Assembly (NCBI GenBank): GCA_015487365.1
Contig: WFPT01000155.1
Location: 1-7,919 of the forward strand
DNA length: 7,919 nucleotides
Direction: 5' to 3'
Source of the DNA: Aquificaceae bacterium
GTDB taxonomy: Bacteria; Aquificota; Aquificia; Aquificales; Aquificaceae
Shown here: piece after piece, positions 1-5,489 of the stretch
How positions within the stretch are numbered: position 1 is the first letter of the stretch
Layout: each line of letters begins with the position of its first letter
The notes under the pieces: model-generated
Database searches by the model: none
What the model was told of the DNA's origin: nothing
What the model saw: only the letters and a program-made list of their open reading frames with translations
Program-made: the position numbers and the translations under genes

Positions 1-50
1 AAGGTAAGGTACTCTTCCTCCTCTTCACCTCTAAGAACTACCCTAACCAC
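1..50 (-). CDS. Possible 5' edge of an unidentified gene leaving the window on the left
   Basis: Read on the minus strand, bases 50 to 1 give an open frame beginning at a GTG codon (50-48): V-V-R-V-V-L-R-G-E-E-E-E-Y-L-T-L. The hydrophobic strand followed by an acidic patch, and the codon choice, look like protein-coding DNA of the host type. The frame is closed upstream by a TAA near base 80, so the start must lie within about 30 bases of the GTG. No clear Shine-Dalgarno sequence precedes it. Only 16 residues are visible, so the family cannot be named. It could equally be a fragment cut off by arrival of the integrase gene, or chance. Confidence 0.25.
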   Translation of the reverse strand, partial: MVRVVLRGEEEEEYLT

Positions 51-94
51 CTTGATTGAGGAAAGATGGAGTTTCTGTTAAAATAGTGAAAAGT

Positions 95-1180
95 ATGGCA
101 AGAGGTGATGGATATTTGAGAAGGAAGGGTAAGGTTTGGTATTTTGAATTTATGTATAAAGGGAAGAGATACTATGAAAGAATAGGAGCAGTGTCAAAAA
201 CATTAGCTAAGGAAATTGCAAATGAAGTAAAAGCAAGGATAATAAGGGGGGAATATGTTCCACATAAGAGGGATATCTTGTTTAAAGAGGCGGTTCAAAA
301 TTATCTCATATGGTATGAAAGCAATTCAAATGCCAGGGAAAAGAGTAAGAAAAAGCACAGGTCAAGGATAAGAAAGCTTCTTGACTTTTTTGGAAACTAC
401 AGACTTTCGGAAATAGATATGACACTTATAGAAAAATATAAACTGGAAAGATTAAAGAAAGTAAAAAAGGAAACTGTAAATAAAGAGCTTACGGTTCTTT
501 CCAGTATTTTTAGAAGGGCAAAGGAAATGGGTATATATGAAAAGGATATTCCTAAAATAAAAAAATTTAAAGTTGAAGAAAAGGAGAATATTCGCTTCTT
601 GAGCTTTGAGGAAGCAAAAAAACTGATAGATGCTTGTCCTAAGTGGTTTAAGCCTGTAATAGTATTTGCCCTAAATACTGGACTTAGAGCGGGAGAAATA
701 TTTTCGTTAAAGTGGGAGAATGTGGATTTTGAAAATAGGGTTATATATGTTCCTTCCTCATACTCAAAGACAAAAAAGACCTACAAGGTCTTTATGAACG
801 ATGTGGTTTATAGGCTCTTAAAGGATTTGGAGAAGGAAAAGAAGGAGCATGGGTTCGTCTTTACCAACAGTTTTGGTCTCCCTTATAAATACGAGGATGG
901 AACCTACCTGAAAGTTTTCAAAAGTGCTTGTAAAAAAGCGGGTATTAAAAACCTTCGGTTCCACGACCTTAGACATACCTTTGCCAGTTGGGTAGCTATA
1001 AAATCAAAAGACATCTATGTAGTTCAGAGATTACTTAATCATTCTGACCTTAGGATGACTAAGAGATACGCACATCTTACGGAAAACTATCTAAGAGATG
1101 TAGTTAATAGTATTTCCAATTTCGGCAGTATTTCGGAAAAAGAAGAAGCTGTTATAATTAAACATACTAACGGGGTGTAG
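95..1180 (+). CDS. Tyrosine recombinase / phage-type integrase
   Basis: Site-specific tyrosine recombinase, the enzyme class that integrates and excises phages, plasmids and genomic islands through a covalent 3'-phosphotyrosine. The domain order is standard. An N-terminal arm-binding region follows the M-A-R-G-D-G start, then a basic helical core-binding domain, then the catalytic domain. Numbered from an upstream TTG at 56, the active site is complete: Arg211 (NTGLRAGE), Lys238 or Lys240, His303-x-x-Arg306 (HDLRH), His329 (LLNHS) and Tyr338 (KRYAHL). I prefer the ATG at 95 because homologues usually begin M-x-R-x-G-x; the TTG at 56 and a GTG at 86 are in-frame alternatives, and none has a strong ribosome site. 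The DNA is much A+T-richer than its neighbours (20 of 60 G+C in 181-240 against 33 of 60 in 1321-1380), indicating transfer. Its last codons overlap the tRNA-Pro gene. The rest of any element would lie to the left, outside the window. Confidence 0.9.
   Translation: MARGDGYLRRKGKVWYFEFMYKGKRYYERIGAVSKTLAKEIANEVKARIIRGEYVPHKRDILFKEAVQNYLIWYESNSNAREKSKKKHRSRIRKLLDFFGNYRLSEIDMTLIEKYKLERLKKVKKETVNKELTVLSSIFRRAKEMGIYEKDIPKIKKFKVEEKENIRFLSFEEAKKLIDACPKWFKPVIVFALNTGLRAGEIFSLKWENVDFENRVIYVPSSYSKTKKTYKVFMNDVVYRLLKDLEKEKKEHGFVFTNSFGLPYKYEDGTYLKVFKSACKKAGIKNLRFHDLRHTFASWVAIKSKDIYVVQRLLNHSDLRMTKRYAHLTENYLRDVVNSISNFGSISEKEEAVIIKHTNGV
1150..1158 (+). promoter_or_regulatory. Extended -10 promoter element for tRNA-Pro, inside the integrase gene
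   Basis: TGTTATAAT at 1150-1158 is a consensus TATAAT preceded by a TGn extended -10 motif. A start about seven bases downstream (near 1165) would leave a 5' leader of roughly six bases before the tRNA at 1171. No good -35 is seen; the hexamer at the right distance is about ATTTCG or TTTCGG. The site lies within the last codons of the integrase reading frame. Confidence 0.6.
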
Positions 1181-1243
1181 CTCAGGTGGTAGAGCGTCGG
1201 CTTTGGGAGCCGAAGGTCGGGGGTTCGAGTCCCCCCACCCCGA
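1171..1243 (+). tRNA. tRNA-Pro (anticodon UGG)
   Basis: The full cloverleaf can be drawn. The acceptor stem CGGGGTG (1171-1177) pairs with CACCCCG (1236-1242), with discriminator A1243. The D arm is GCTC/GAGC around AGGTGGTA. The anticodon stem TCGGC/GCCGA encloses the loop TTTGGGA with anticodon TGG. The variable loop is short and the T stem GGGGG/CCCCC encloses TTCGAGT. The C1-G72 pair with A73 is the identity signature of bacterial tRNA-Pro. UGG can read all four proline codons with wobble modification. No CCA is encoded, so CCA must be added by nucleotidyltransferase. The 5' end overlaps the integrase 3' end by ten bases, and radC begins six bases after the discriminator. Confidence 0.97.
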
Positions 1244-1249
1244 AACAAT

Positions 1250-1930
1250 ATGAGGTATAAGAGGTTAAGTTTAAGGGAGCTACCCGACGAGTTAAAGCCG
1301 AGGGAAAAGCTCCTTAGGAAGGGGGAGAGGAGTTTGAGCGATGAGGAGCTCTTGGCGGTAATCTTGGGGAGTGGAACTAAGGAGAAGGACGTCCTCTCCC
1401 TGTCGGAGGAGTTAATCTCCTTGGGTTGGGAAAAACTTAAAAGTATGTCGGTAAGGGAGCTAACCGAGTTTAAGGGCCTTGGTTTGGCCAAAGCTTTAAA
1501 GATAAAGGCCCTTTTGGAGTTAAGCGGTAGGATAAAAAATCCCTTTTCCAAGGTGATTTTGGATAAACCGGAGGCGGTTTATAGATTTTTAAAGGAGAGG
1601 AAGCTCTTTGACAGGAAGGAGAAGTTGGTTTGCCTCTACCTCAACACCGCATTAAAACTTTTAGGTTTGGAGGTGGTTGCGGTGGGGAGTTTAAACGTAG
1701 TCTTCACCTCACCAAAGGAGATTTTAAGGGGTGCGGTGGAAAACTTAGCCTACGGTTTAATAGTTGCCCACAACCACCCCTCCGGTGAGCTGAGGCCTTC
1801 AAGGGAGGACTTAGAATTTACCAAGAGGTTAAAAAGCGCCTGTGAGCTCTTAGAGGTCCAGCTCATAGACCACCTTATATTCTGTGAGGAGGGCTACCTA
1901 TCTTTGAGGAGGGAGGGCCTTTTGGACTAA
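1250..1930 (+). CDS. radC: RadC family JAB/MPN domain protein
   Basis: RadC/YicR family protein of 226 residues, the usual family length. The N-terminal part (about 1-95) contains the family's L-P-x-x-x-x-P-R-E-x-L-L opening and a helix-hairpin-helix-like segment (F-K-G-L-G-L-A-K-A, about 74-82). The C-terminal part is the JAMM/MPN-type domain with the diagnostic H-N-H-P-S-G at 174-179, P-S-R-E-D at 183-187 and D-H-L-I at 207-210, the predicted metal site. Its biochemical role is unsettled; the historic link to DNA repair in E. coli was later withdrawn, and relatives often sit in mobile DNA. The ATG at 1250 is chosen because the family N-terminus starts right there. It has no Shine-Dalgarno sequence: the upstream bases are the tRNA acceptor stem plus AACAAT, so translation is probably from a nearly leaderless message. 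The lipoprotein gene follows after 13 bases. Confidence 0.93.
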   Translation: MRYKRLSLRELPDELKPREKLLRKGERSLSDEELLAVILGSGTKEKDVLSLSEELISLGWEKLKSMSVRELTEFKGLGLAKALKIKALLELSGRIKNPFSKVILDKPEAVYRFLKERKLFDRKEKLVCLYLNTALKLLGLEVVAVGSLNVVFTSPKEILRGAVENLAYGLIVAHNHPSGELRPSREDLEFTKRLKSACELLEVQLIDHLIFCEEGYLSLRREGLLD

Positions 1931-1943
1931 AATTAAGGTTAAG

Positions 1944-2594
1944 ATGCTGTTAATCTTTTTGGCTCTGCTAATCCTTTCCTGCGGTAGGGAGAAGGTGGTG
2001 GGAGTTCCCAAGGGGGGAGAAAACGAAAGCCAAAACCTTTCCCTTACCTTTGAGGGGGAGCTGTTTAAGGTTGCAAAGCTTTTTAGGTTTCCCCTATACT
2101 TTATACCGGTGGGTATTCTGGGTAAGGGGGAGTGCTCCATAAAGGGTAAGGTCGTTTATAATGATTGTTTCGTCCTATCTTTAAGGGCGGTTTTAAGGGG
2201 GAGTTGCTCTTTTTTTGGAAACTCCTTAAACTGCTCAGACCTTAGCCTAATCTCCGGGGGTGAGCAATACCTTTTAAGTTTTAAAAGGAGCTTCAACCGG
2301 GGGGTTATAACTTTTAGCTTCTTTATAAGGGATAGTGGAGGTAACAGCCTTGAAGGGAGGGAGCTTAAAGTGGATTTTAACAACGAGAGCTATCAGCTGG
2401 TTAGCACACCTATACTCTACGATGGATTGCCTTACTCCCTTGAATTTTACTCCCTCCACTTTAACGGTTATTCCTTTGATTCTGGAACCCTAAGGATTTC
2501 CTCAACCTATTCATACCTTGAATACGACTTTGCAAATAACCTTTGCCTTTACTTTGATGGAAACTCTTTAAAGGGTTGCTCCCTTAGTTTTTAA
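1944..2594 (+). CDS. Putative lipoprotein with three cysteine-pair hairpin motifs, function unknown
   Basis: A 216-residue protein I do not recognise. It begins with a very short hydrophobic signal (M-L-L-I-F-L-A-L-L-I-L-S-C) ending in a lipobox I-L-S-C, so Cys13 should be lipidated and the mature protein membrane-anchored outside the cytoplasm. The rest is rich in Ser, Gly, Phe and Tyr with alternating hydrophobic strands, suggesting an all-beta fold. Six further cysteines occur in three close pairs (64/75, 88/97, 201/212). The signal lacks an N-terminal positive charge from this ATG; an in-frame ATT at 1932 would add M-K-V-K. AAGG at 1935-1938 is a weak ribosome site for the ATG. It follows radC by 13 bases and is probably cotranscribed. 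Its 3' end overlaps the convergent patatin gene by 27 bases. That it is a lipoprotein is likely; its role is unknown. Confidence 0.75.
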   Translation: MLLIFLALLILSCGREKVVGVPKGGENESQNLSLTFEGELFKVAKLFRFPLYFIPVGILGKGECSIKGKVVYNDCFVLSLRAVLRGSCSFFGNSLNCSDLSLISGGEQYLLSFKRSFNRGVITFSFFIRDSGGNSLEGRELKVDFNNESYQLVSTPILYDGLPYSLEFYSLHFNGYSFDSGTLRISSTYSYLEYDFANNLCLYFDGNSLKGCSLSF

Positions 2595-3320
2595 GAGCCT
2601 TTTGGCACTCTCATAACCTATTTTGTAAATTTTGTTTGCGGATTTTAAGTCAAAGAGGGGAAAGTTATAAACGGGTGGCTCTAAGACTAACTTACAATAC
2701 CTTTTCCTTAGGTTTGTGCTCTCTCTACCCGCCAAGACGAAGGACCTTATTAGGAGTTGAAAGAGGTTCTTGGGCCTTTCCTCAAAGGGTGAGTTATTAA
2801 CATCTACGCCCACCACGGGTAGCTCGTCCCCAAGGAAGGGCTCAACGGGTAGGTTGTTGGTAACCCCCCCATCCACCAACAGGTACTCCTTATACTTTAC
2901 GGGCTCAAAGACACCGGGTAGGGCACAGCTCCCCAAGACCAGTTTTACGGGGTCCCCCTCGTTAAAGTAGTAAGTCCTCCCCCTCTTTATATCAAGGGCG
3001 CAGATAAACAGCCCCCTCTTTAAGTCCTTAAAGGAATGGACCTTCAAGAGCTTCCTCAAAAAGCCCTCCGCTTTCTTTAAGGATAAAAAACCCATCTTGG
3101 GCAGGGTGAAGGACAGGACCTCAAAGAAGTTAATGGAGTTTAGTAGCTTTAACATTTCAAGGGGAGGGTAACCCGCACAGTAAAAGAGACCCACTAAGGC
3201 CCCCGCGGAGGAGCCACTTATAGCATTTACCTCTATACCTTCCTCTTCAAGGGCCTTTAAGACCCCTACGTGGGCTACTCCCCTTATGGCTCCACCCGAC
3301 AGGACTAAGTTTATCCTTAT
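2568..3320 (-). CDS. Patatin-like phospholipase (RssA-like), apparent ATA start
   Basis: Patatin-family serine hydrolase of about 250 residues, comparable to small bacterial RssA-type proteins; the family uses a Ser-Asp dyad to cleave acyl esters. From the proposed start it reads [14 protein letters not shown], giving the oxyanion loop G-G-A-I-R-G (9-14). The nucleophile elbow G-S-S-A-G is at 36-40 (Ser38) and the catalytic Asp is in L-V-D-G-G (Asp150). No ATG, GTG or TTG occurs in frame until codon 43, after the nucleophile, so a canonical start would give a dead protein. The frame instead begins naturally at ATA (3320-3318), nine bases after GGAGGT (3335-3330). The ATA overlaps the rplL stop as ATAA. 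It is the last gene of the rplKAJL transcript. A CTG at residue 7 or -1 frameshifting from rplL are alternatives. Substrate unknown. Confidence 0.85.
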   Translation of the reverse strand: MRINLVLSGGAIRGVAHVGVLKALEEEGIEVNAISGSSAGALVGLFYCAGYPPLEMLKLLNSINFFEVLSFTLPKMGFLSLKKAEGFLRKLLKVHSFKDLKRGLFICALDIKRGRTYYFNEGDPVKLVLGSCALPGVFEPVKYKEYLLVDGGVTNNLPVEPFLGDELPVVGVDVNNSPFEERPKNLFQLLIRSFVLAGRESTNLRKRYCKLVLEPPVYNFPLFDLKSANKIYKIGYESAKRLLKTKGATL

Positions 3321-3691
3321 TTTAGTTCTACCTCCGCCCCCACCTCTTCTAACTTCTTCTTAATTTGCTCAGCTTCCTCCTTGGAAACCCCCTCCTTTAC
3401 AGCTTTAGGTGCGGATTCAACCAGCTCCTTTGCCTCTTTTAAGCCAAGGCCCGTTATCTCCCTCACCACCTTGATTACCTGAATCTTGTTCTTACCAAAG
3501 GACTTTAAGATTACGTCAAACTCCGTCTTTTCCTCCTCCTCCTGCTGGGGAGCACCCGCTACCGCTGTGGGGGCAACCGCCAAGGCCTGTGCGGAAACTC
3601 CAAACTTTTCCTCCAACTTCTTAACGAGCTCCGCAACCTCCAACAAGGTCATGTTGGATATGGCTTCTACTATTTCATCCACCTTCGCCAT
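3317..3691 (-). CDS. rplL: 50S ribosomal protein L7/L12
   Basis: Stalk protein L7/L12, 124 residues, present as several dimers on L10 and recruiting translational GTPases (EF-Tu, EF-G, IF2, RF3) to the ribosome. All parts are visible. The N-terminal dimerisation and L10-binding helices are about 1-33 (V-D-E-I-V-E-A-I then [14 protein letters not shown]). A flexible Ala/Pro/Val hinge with a Q-Q-E-E-E-E segment spans about 38-56. The C-terminal globular domain carries the conserved [24 protein letters not shown]. An AGGAGGTG-type ribosome site precedes the ATG, predicting strong translation, as needed for its multicopy stoichiometry. It lies 23 bases after rplJ. Its stop is TAA in the overlap A-TAA with the patatin ATA codon. 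rpoB, its common downstream neighbour, is absent here. Confidence 0.98.
   Translation of the reverse strand: MAKVDEIVEAISNMTLLEVAELVKKLEEKFGVSAQALAVAPTAVAGAPQQEEEEKTEFDVILKSFGKNKIQVIKVVREITGLGLKEAKELVESAPKAVKEGVSKEEAEQIKKKLEEVGAEVELK
3330..3335 (-). promoter_or_regulatory. Shine-Dalgarno site supporting the ATA start of the patatin gene
   Basis: On the minus strand GGAGGT (3335-3330), inside the last codons of rplL, is followed by a nine-base spacer AGAACTAAA and then ATA (3320-3318). Spacing is ideal for initiation at the ATA. The same element could stimulate -1 frameshifting at the A-AAA run just before the rplL stop. Confidence 0.6.
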
Positions 3692-3714
3692 CTTACACCT
3701 CCTCCTTATTTATT

Positions 3715-4266
3715 TTAACTTTTTTCAGATACAGATTTCAAGACCAAGGCCAGGTTCTGAACGGGGGCTTTGAGGACGTAAGCCAAGTTCTGAATAGGTG
3801 CCTTTAAGACAAACAGAAGCTTCCCTATGAGCTCCTCCCTGCTTGGGAGTTTGGAAAGCTCTATGATTTGTCTTTGTTCTAAAAATCTTCCCTCCAAGAG
3901 GCCACCCTTTATCCTCCCCTCCCAGTTTTCCTGAAAGTAATCCTTTAAGAAATTAACCAGCTCCTTTGTAGGTAGGACCACGTCCTCTTTGTAGGCAAAG
4001 AGCATGGCGGTAGGACCCCTAAAAATTTCCTTCTTTTCGGACAGGGGGGTGTCCTGAAAGGCCCTAAGCATGAGCCTATTCTTCCCAACCACTATCTCAC
4101 CCCCCGCCTCCCTTACCCTTAAACGGAGCTCAGAGAGGGGTTGGGCATCTATCCTTGAAAAGTCAAAGAGGACTATAAAGCCGTTGGACCTGCTTAACTT
4201 CTCCCTATAAAGATTTACTATTTCTTGCTTCCTTAAAAGGCTCTTCCTCACCTCCTTTACTTCCAT
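3715..4266 (-). CDS. rplJ: 50S ribosomal protein L10
   Basis: L10 (P0 homologue), 183 residues, anchors the L7/L12 stalk to 23S rRNA next to L11. The N-terminal rRNA-binding domain is typical: [12 protein letters not shown] (about 59-70) corresponds to the conserved K-N-T/R-L segment. G-P-T-A-M-L-F (84-90) is also standard. The C-terminal helix that docks L12 dimers shows an 11-residue repeat: [11 protein letters not shown] (153-163), [11 protein letters not shown] (164-174) and the start of a third (175-179). This implies binding of three L12 dimers, as known for several thermophiles. The ATG follows the rplA stop by one base and has AGGAGGT within the rplA end, so the two are translationally coupled. 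The usual L10 autoregulatory leader between rplA and rplJ cannot be present. Confidence 0.97.
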   Translation of the reverse strand: MEVKEVRKSLLRKQEIVNLYREKLSRSNGFIVLFDFSRIDAQPLSELRLRVREAGGEIVVGKNRLMLRAFQDTPLSEKKEIFRGPTAMLFAYKEDVVLPTKELVNFLKDYFQENWEGRIKGGLLEGRFLEQRQIIELSKLPSREELIGKLLFVLKAPIQNLAYVLKAPVQNLALVLKSVSEKS

Positions 4267-4267
4267 G

Positions 4268-4993
4268 TCAGGCTACCTCCTGCAACCTCCTGAGGGCGGA
4301 GTTTAAGTCTATTTTAACGGAGGGGCTCATGGTTAAGGATAGGGCCATACTCTTTATGTATTGGCCTTTGGCCCCCGGTGGTTTTGCCCTTAACACCGCC
4401 TCCAAGGAGGCGTAAGCGTTTTCTAAGAGGTCCTCCTTTGGGAAGGAAATTTTTCCTATGGGCATATGCAGGTTTCCACTCTTGTCCACCTTAAATTCAA
4501 CCAAACCCTTCTTTGCATCCTCTATTGCCCTTTTTACGTCTCTGGTTACGGTTCCCGTCTTGGGACTGGGCATAAGACCCCTCGGGCCCAAAATCCTACC
4601 AAGCTTTGCGACCTTTGGCATAATCTCTGGGACCGCTATTACCACGTCAAAATCTATCCACTCCTCCTTTAAGATTTTGTTTATGAGCTCTTCACCCCCC
4701 ACGTAATCCGCCCCAGCCTCTTGGGCCAACTTGGTAGCTTCACCCTCCGCAAGGACCAAAACCTTTACCTTCTTACCCAAACCCTTTGGGAGGACCAAGG
4801 AGCCCCTGACCATCTGGTCCGCGTAGCGTGGGTCAACCCCTAACCTGTAAGCTACCTCAACGGTTTGGTCAAAGTTCCTTTTAAGGACCTCATTCATCTC
4901 CTTTAAAAGGTCTATGGCCTCCTCCAAGGTGTAGCGCTTGGTTTTGTCGTAAATCTTTAAGGCGTTAAGATACTTTTTCCCCCTCCTTGCCAT
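4268..4993 (-). CDS. rplA: 50S ribosomal protein L1
   Basis: L1, 241 residues, full length. It forms the mobile L1 stalk of the large subunit at the E site and in many bacteria also represses its own operon by binding an mRNA mimic of its 23S site. The signature [18 protein letters not shown] is intact in the middle of the protein. The N-terminal [11 protein letters not shown] and the C-terminal [12 protein letters not shown] are standard. The start is only three bases after the rplK stop and its own stop is one base before rplJ, so rplK-rplA-rplJ form one tightly coupled message. No leader long enough to hold an L1 target is visible in front of rplK. Confidence 0.98.
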   Translation of the reverse strand: MARRGKKYLNALKIYDKTKRYTLEEAIDLLKEMNEVLKRNFDQTVEVAYRLGVDPRYADQMVRGSLVLPKGLGKKVKVLVLAEGEATKLAQEAGADYVGGEELINKILKEEWIDFDVVIAVPEIMPKVAKLGRILGPRGLMPSPKTGTVTRDVKRAIEDAKKGLVEFKVDKSGNLHMPIGKISFPKEDLLENAYASLEAVLRAKPPGAKGQYIKSMALSLTMSPSVKIDLNSALRRLQEVA

Positions 4994-4996
4994 CCC

Positions 4997-5446
4997 TTAC
5001 TCCCTCCAACCCTCCACTTCTATACCCATGCTCCTTGCGGTTCCCACCACGCATCTTATCGCCTTCTTTAAATCCCTGGTGTTCATATCCTTTAACTTCA
5101 TCTTAGCTATCTCCTCTACGTCCTTTAAGGTAACCTTCCCCACCTTCTTCTTGTTGGGCTCAGACGAGCCCTTTTCAATACCCGCCCTCTTTTTCAGTAA
5201 AAAGGAAACGGGAGGGGTTTTTAGGACAAAGTCAAAGCTCCTATCCTTATAAACGGTTATTATTACCGGTAGGAGTGTTCCCCTTTCGTAGGTTTTGGAA
5301 GCGTCGTTAAACTTTTTTACAAACTCCCCTATGTTTATTCCATGTTGTCCTAAGGCGGGTCCTACGGGAGGTGCGGGAGTAGCCTCCTGTGCGGGTAACA
5401 GGAGTTCCACCTTTCCAACTACCTCTTTACCTTTCTTCTTTGCCAT
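4997..5446 (-). CDS. rplK: 50S ribosomal protein L11
   Basis: L11, 149 residues (family about 141), part of the GTPase-associated centre; it binds 23S helices 43/44 with L10 and, in many bacteria, is needed for RelA sensing of uncharged tRNA. The N-terminal domain has the conserved [20 protein letters not shown] (18-37), whose proline-rich stretch contacts release and elongation factors, and then [10 protein letters not shown]. The C-terminal rRNA-binding domain includes K-K-V-G-K-V-T and [10 protein letters not shown]. The first gene of the operon, it starts only eight bases after a consensus extended -10, so the message is probably leaderless and lacks a Shine-Dalgarno site. secE and nusG, which commonly precede it, are replaced here by a divergent lysR-type gene. 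Confidence 0.98.
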   Translation of the reverse strand: MAKKKGKEVVGKVELLLPAQEATPAPPVGPALGQHGINIGEFVKKFNDASKTYERGTLLPVIITVYKDRSFDFVLKTPPVSFLLKKRAGIEKGSSEPNKKKVGKVTLKDVEEIAKMKLKDMNTRDLKKAIRCVVGTARSMGIEVEGWRE

Positions 5447-5454
5447 AAAAGTAT

Positions 5455-5463
5455 ATTATAGCA
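5455..5463 (-). promoter_or_regulatory. Extended -10 promoter for the rplKAJL operon
   Basis: On the minus strand TGCTATAAT (5463-5455) matches the extended -10 consensus TGn-TATAAT. Transcription would begin about seven bases further, near 5448, within a base or two of the rplK ATG (5446). The -35 position holds only TTTATT. The transcript is therefore predicted to be leaderless or nearly so. Confidence 0.65.
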
Positions 5464-5470
5464 AAACGGT

Positions 5471-5476
5471 TATAAT
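5471..5476 (+). promoter_or_regulatory. -10 promoter element for the lysR-type gene
   Basis: A perfect TATAAT at 5471-5476 predicts a start near 5483, only about seven bases before the ATG at 5490. There is no convincing -35 and no Shine-Dalgarno site. The element overlaps the upstream part of the rplK promoter, so the two promoters probably compete for polymerase. Confidence 0.5.
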
Positions 5477-5489
5477 AAATAAACTGGTA

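Larger units (their letters stand above)
5454..5477. repeat. Inverted repeat formed by two back-to-back -10 boxes
   Basis: TATTATA (5454-5460), ten bases of spacer, then TATAATA (5471-5477) form a perfect 7-base dyad in the rplK/lysR intergenic region. Each arm contains one of the divergent -10 boxes. It may be only the consequence of two TATAAT elements facing opposite ways, or part of an operator for the adjacent LysR-type regulator. Confidence 0.5.

Noticed and set aside
1171..1243. A second partial copy of the tRNA as an attachment repeat
   Set aside because: No direct repeat of tRNA-Pro sequence was found by eye near bases 1-95; any partner site must lie outside the window.
1087..1551. 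Minus-strand open frame across the tRNA and radC
   Set aside because: It crosses a clear tRNA gene and is the antisense of conserved RadC and integrase residues; similar shadow frames at 1898-2140, 2156-2459, 6305-6655 and 7327-7608 were rejected for the same reason.
2770..2970. Plus-strand frame inside the patatin gene
   Set aside because: Its translation is only the antisense of the patatin Asp-Gly-Gly region and has no ribosome site or family features.
4458..4706. Two plus-strand frames inside rplA
   Set aside because: They overlap each other and the conserved L1 signature on the opposite strand, so they are antisense artefacts.
5454..5477. A formal LysR T-N11-A operator
   Set aside because: The dyad has even symmetry with a ten-base spacer and does not contain T-N11-A at its centre; it may just be two opposing -10 boxes.
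5295..5489. A 65-codon N-terminal extension of the lysR-type gene
   Set aside because: It is antisense to the well-conserved start of rplK and shows no LysR similarity; the family N-terminus fits the ATG at 5490.
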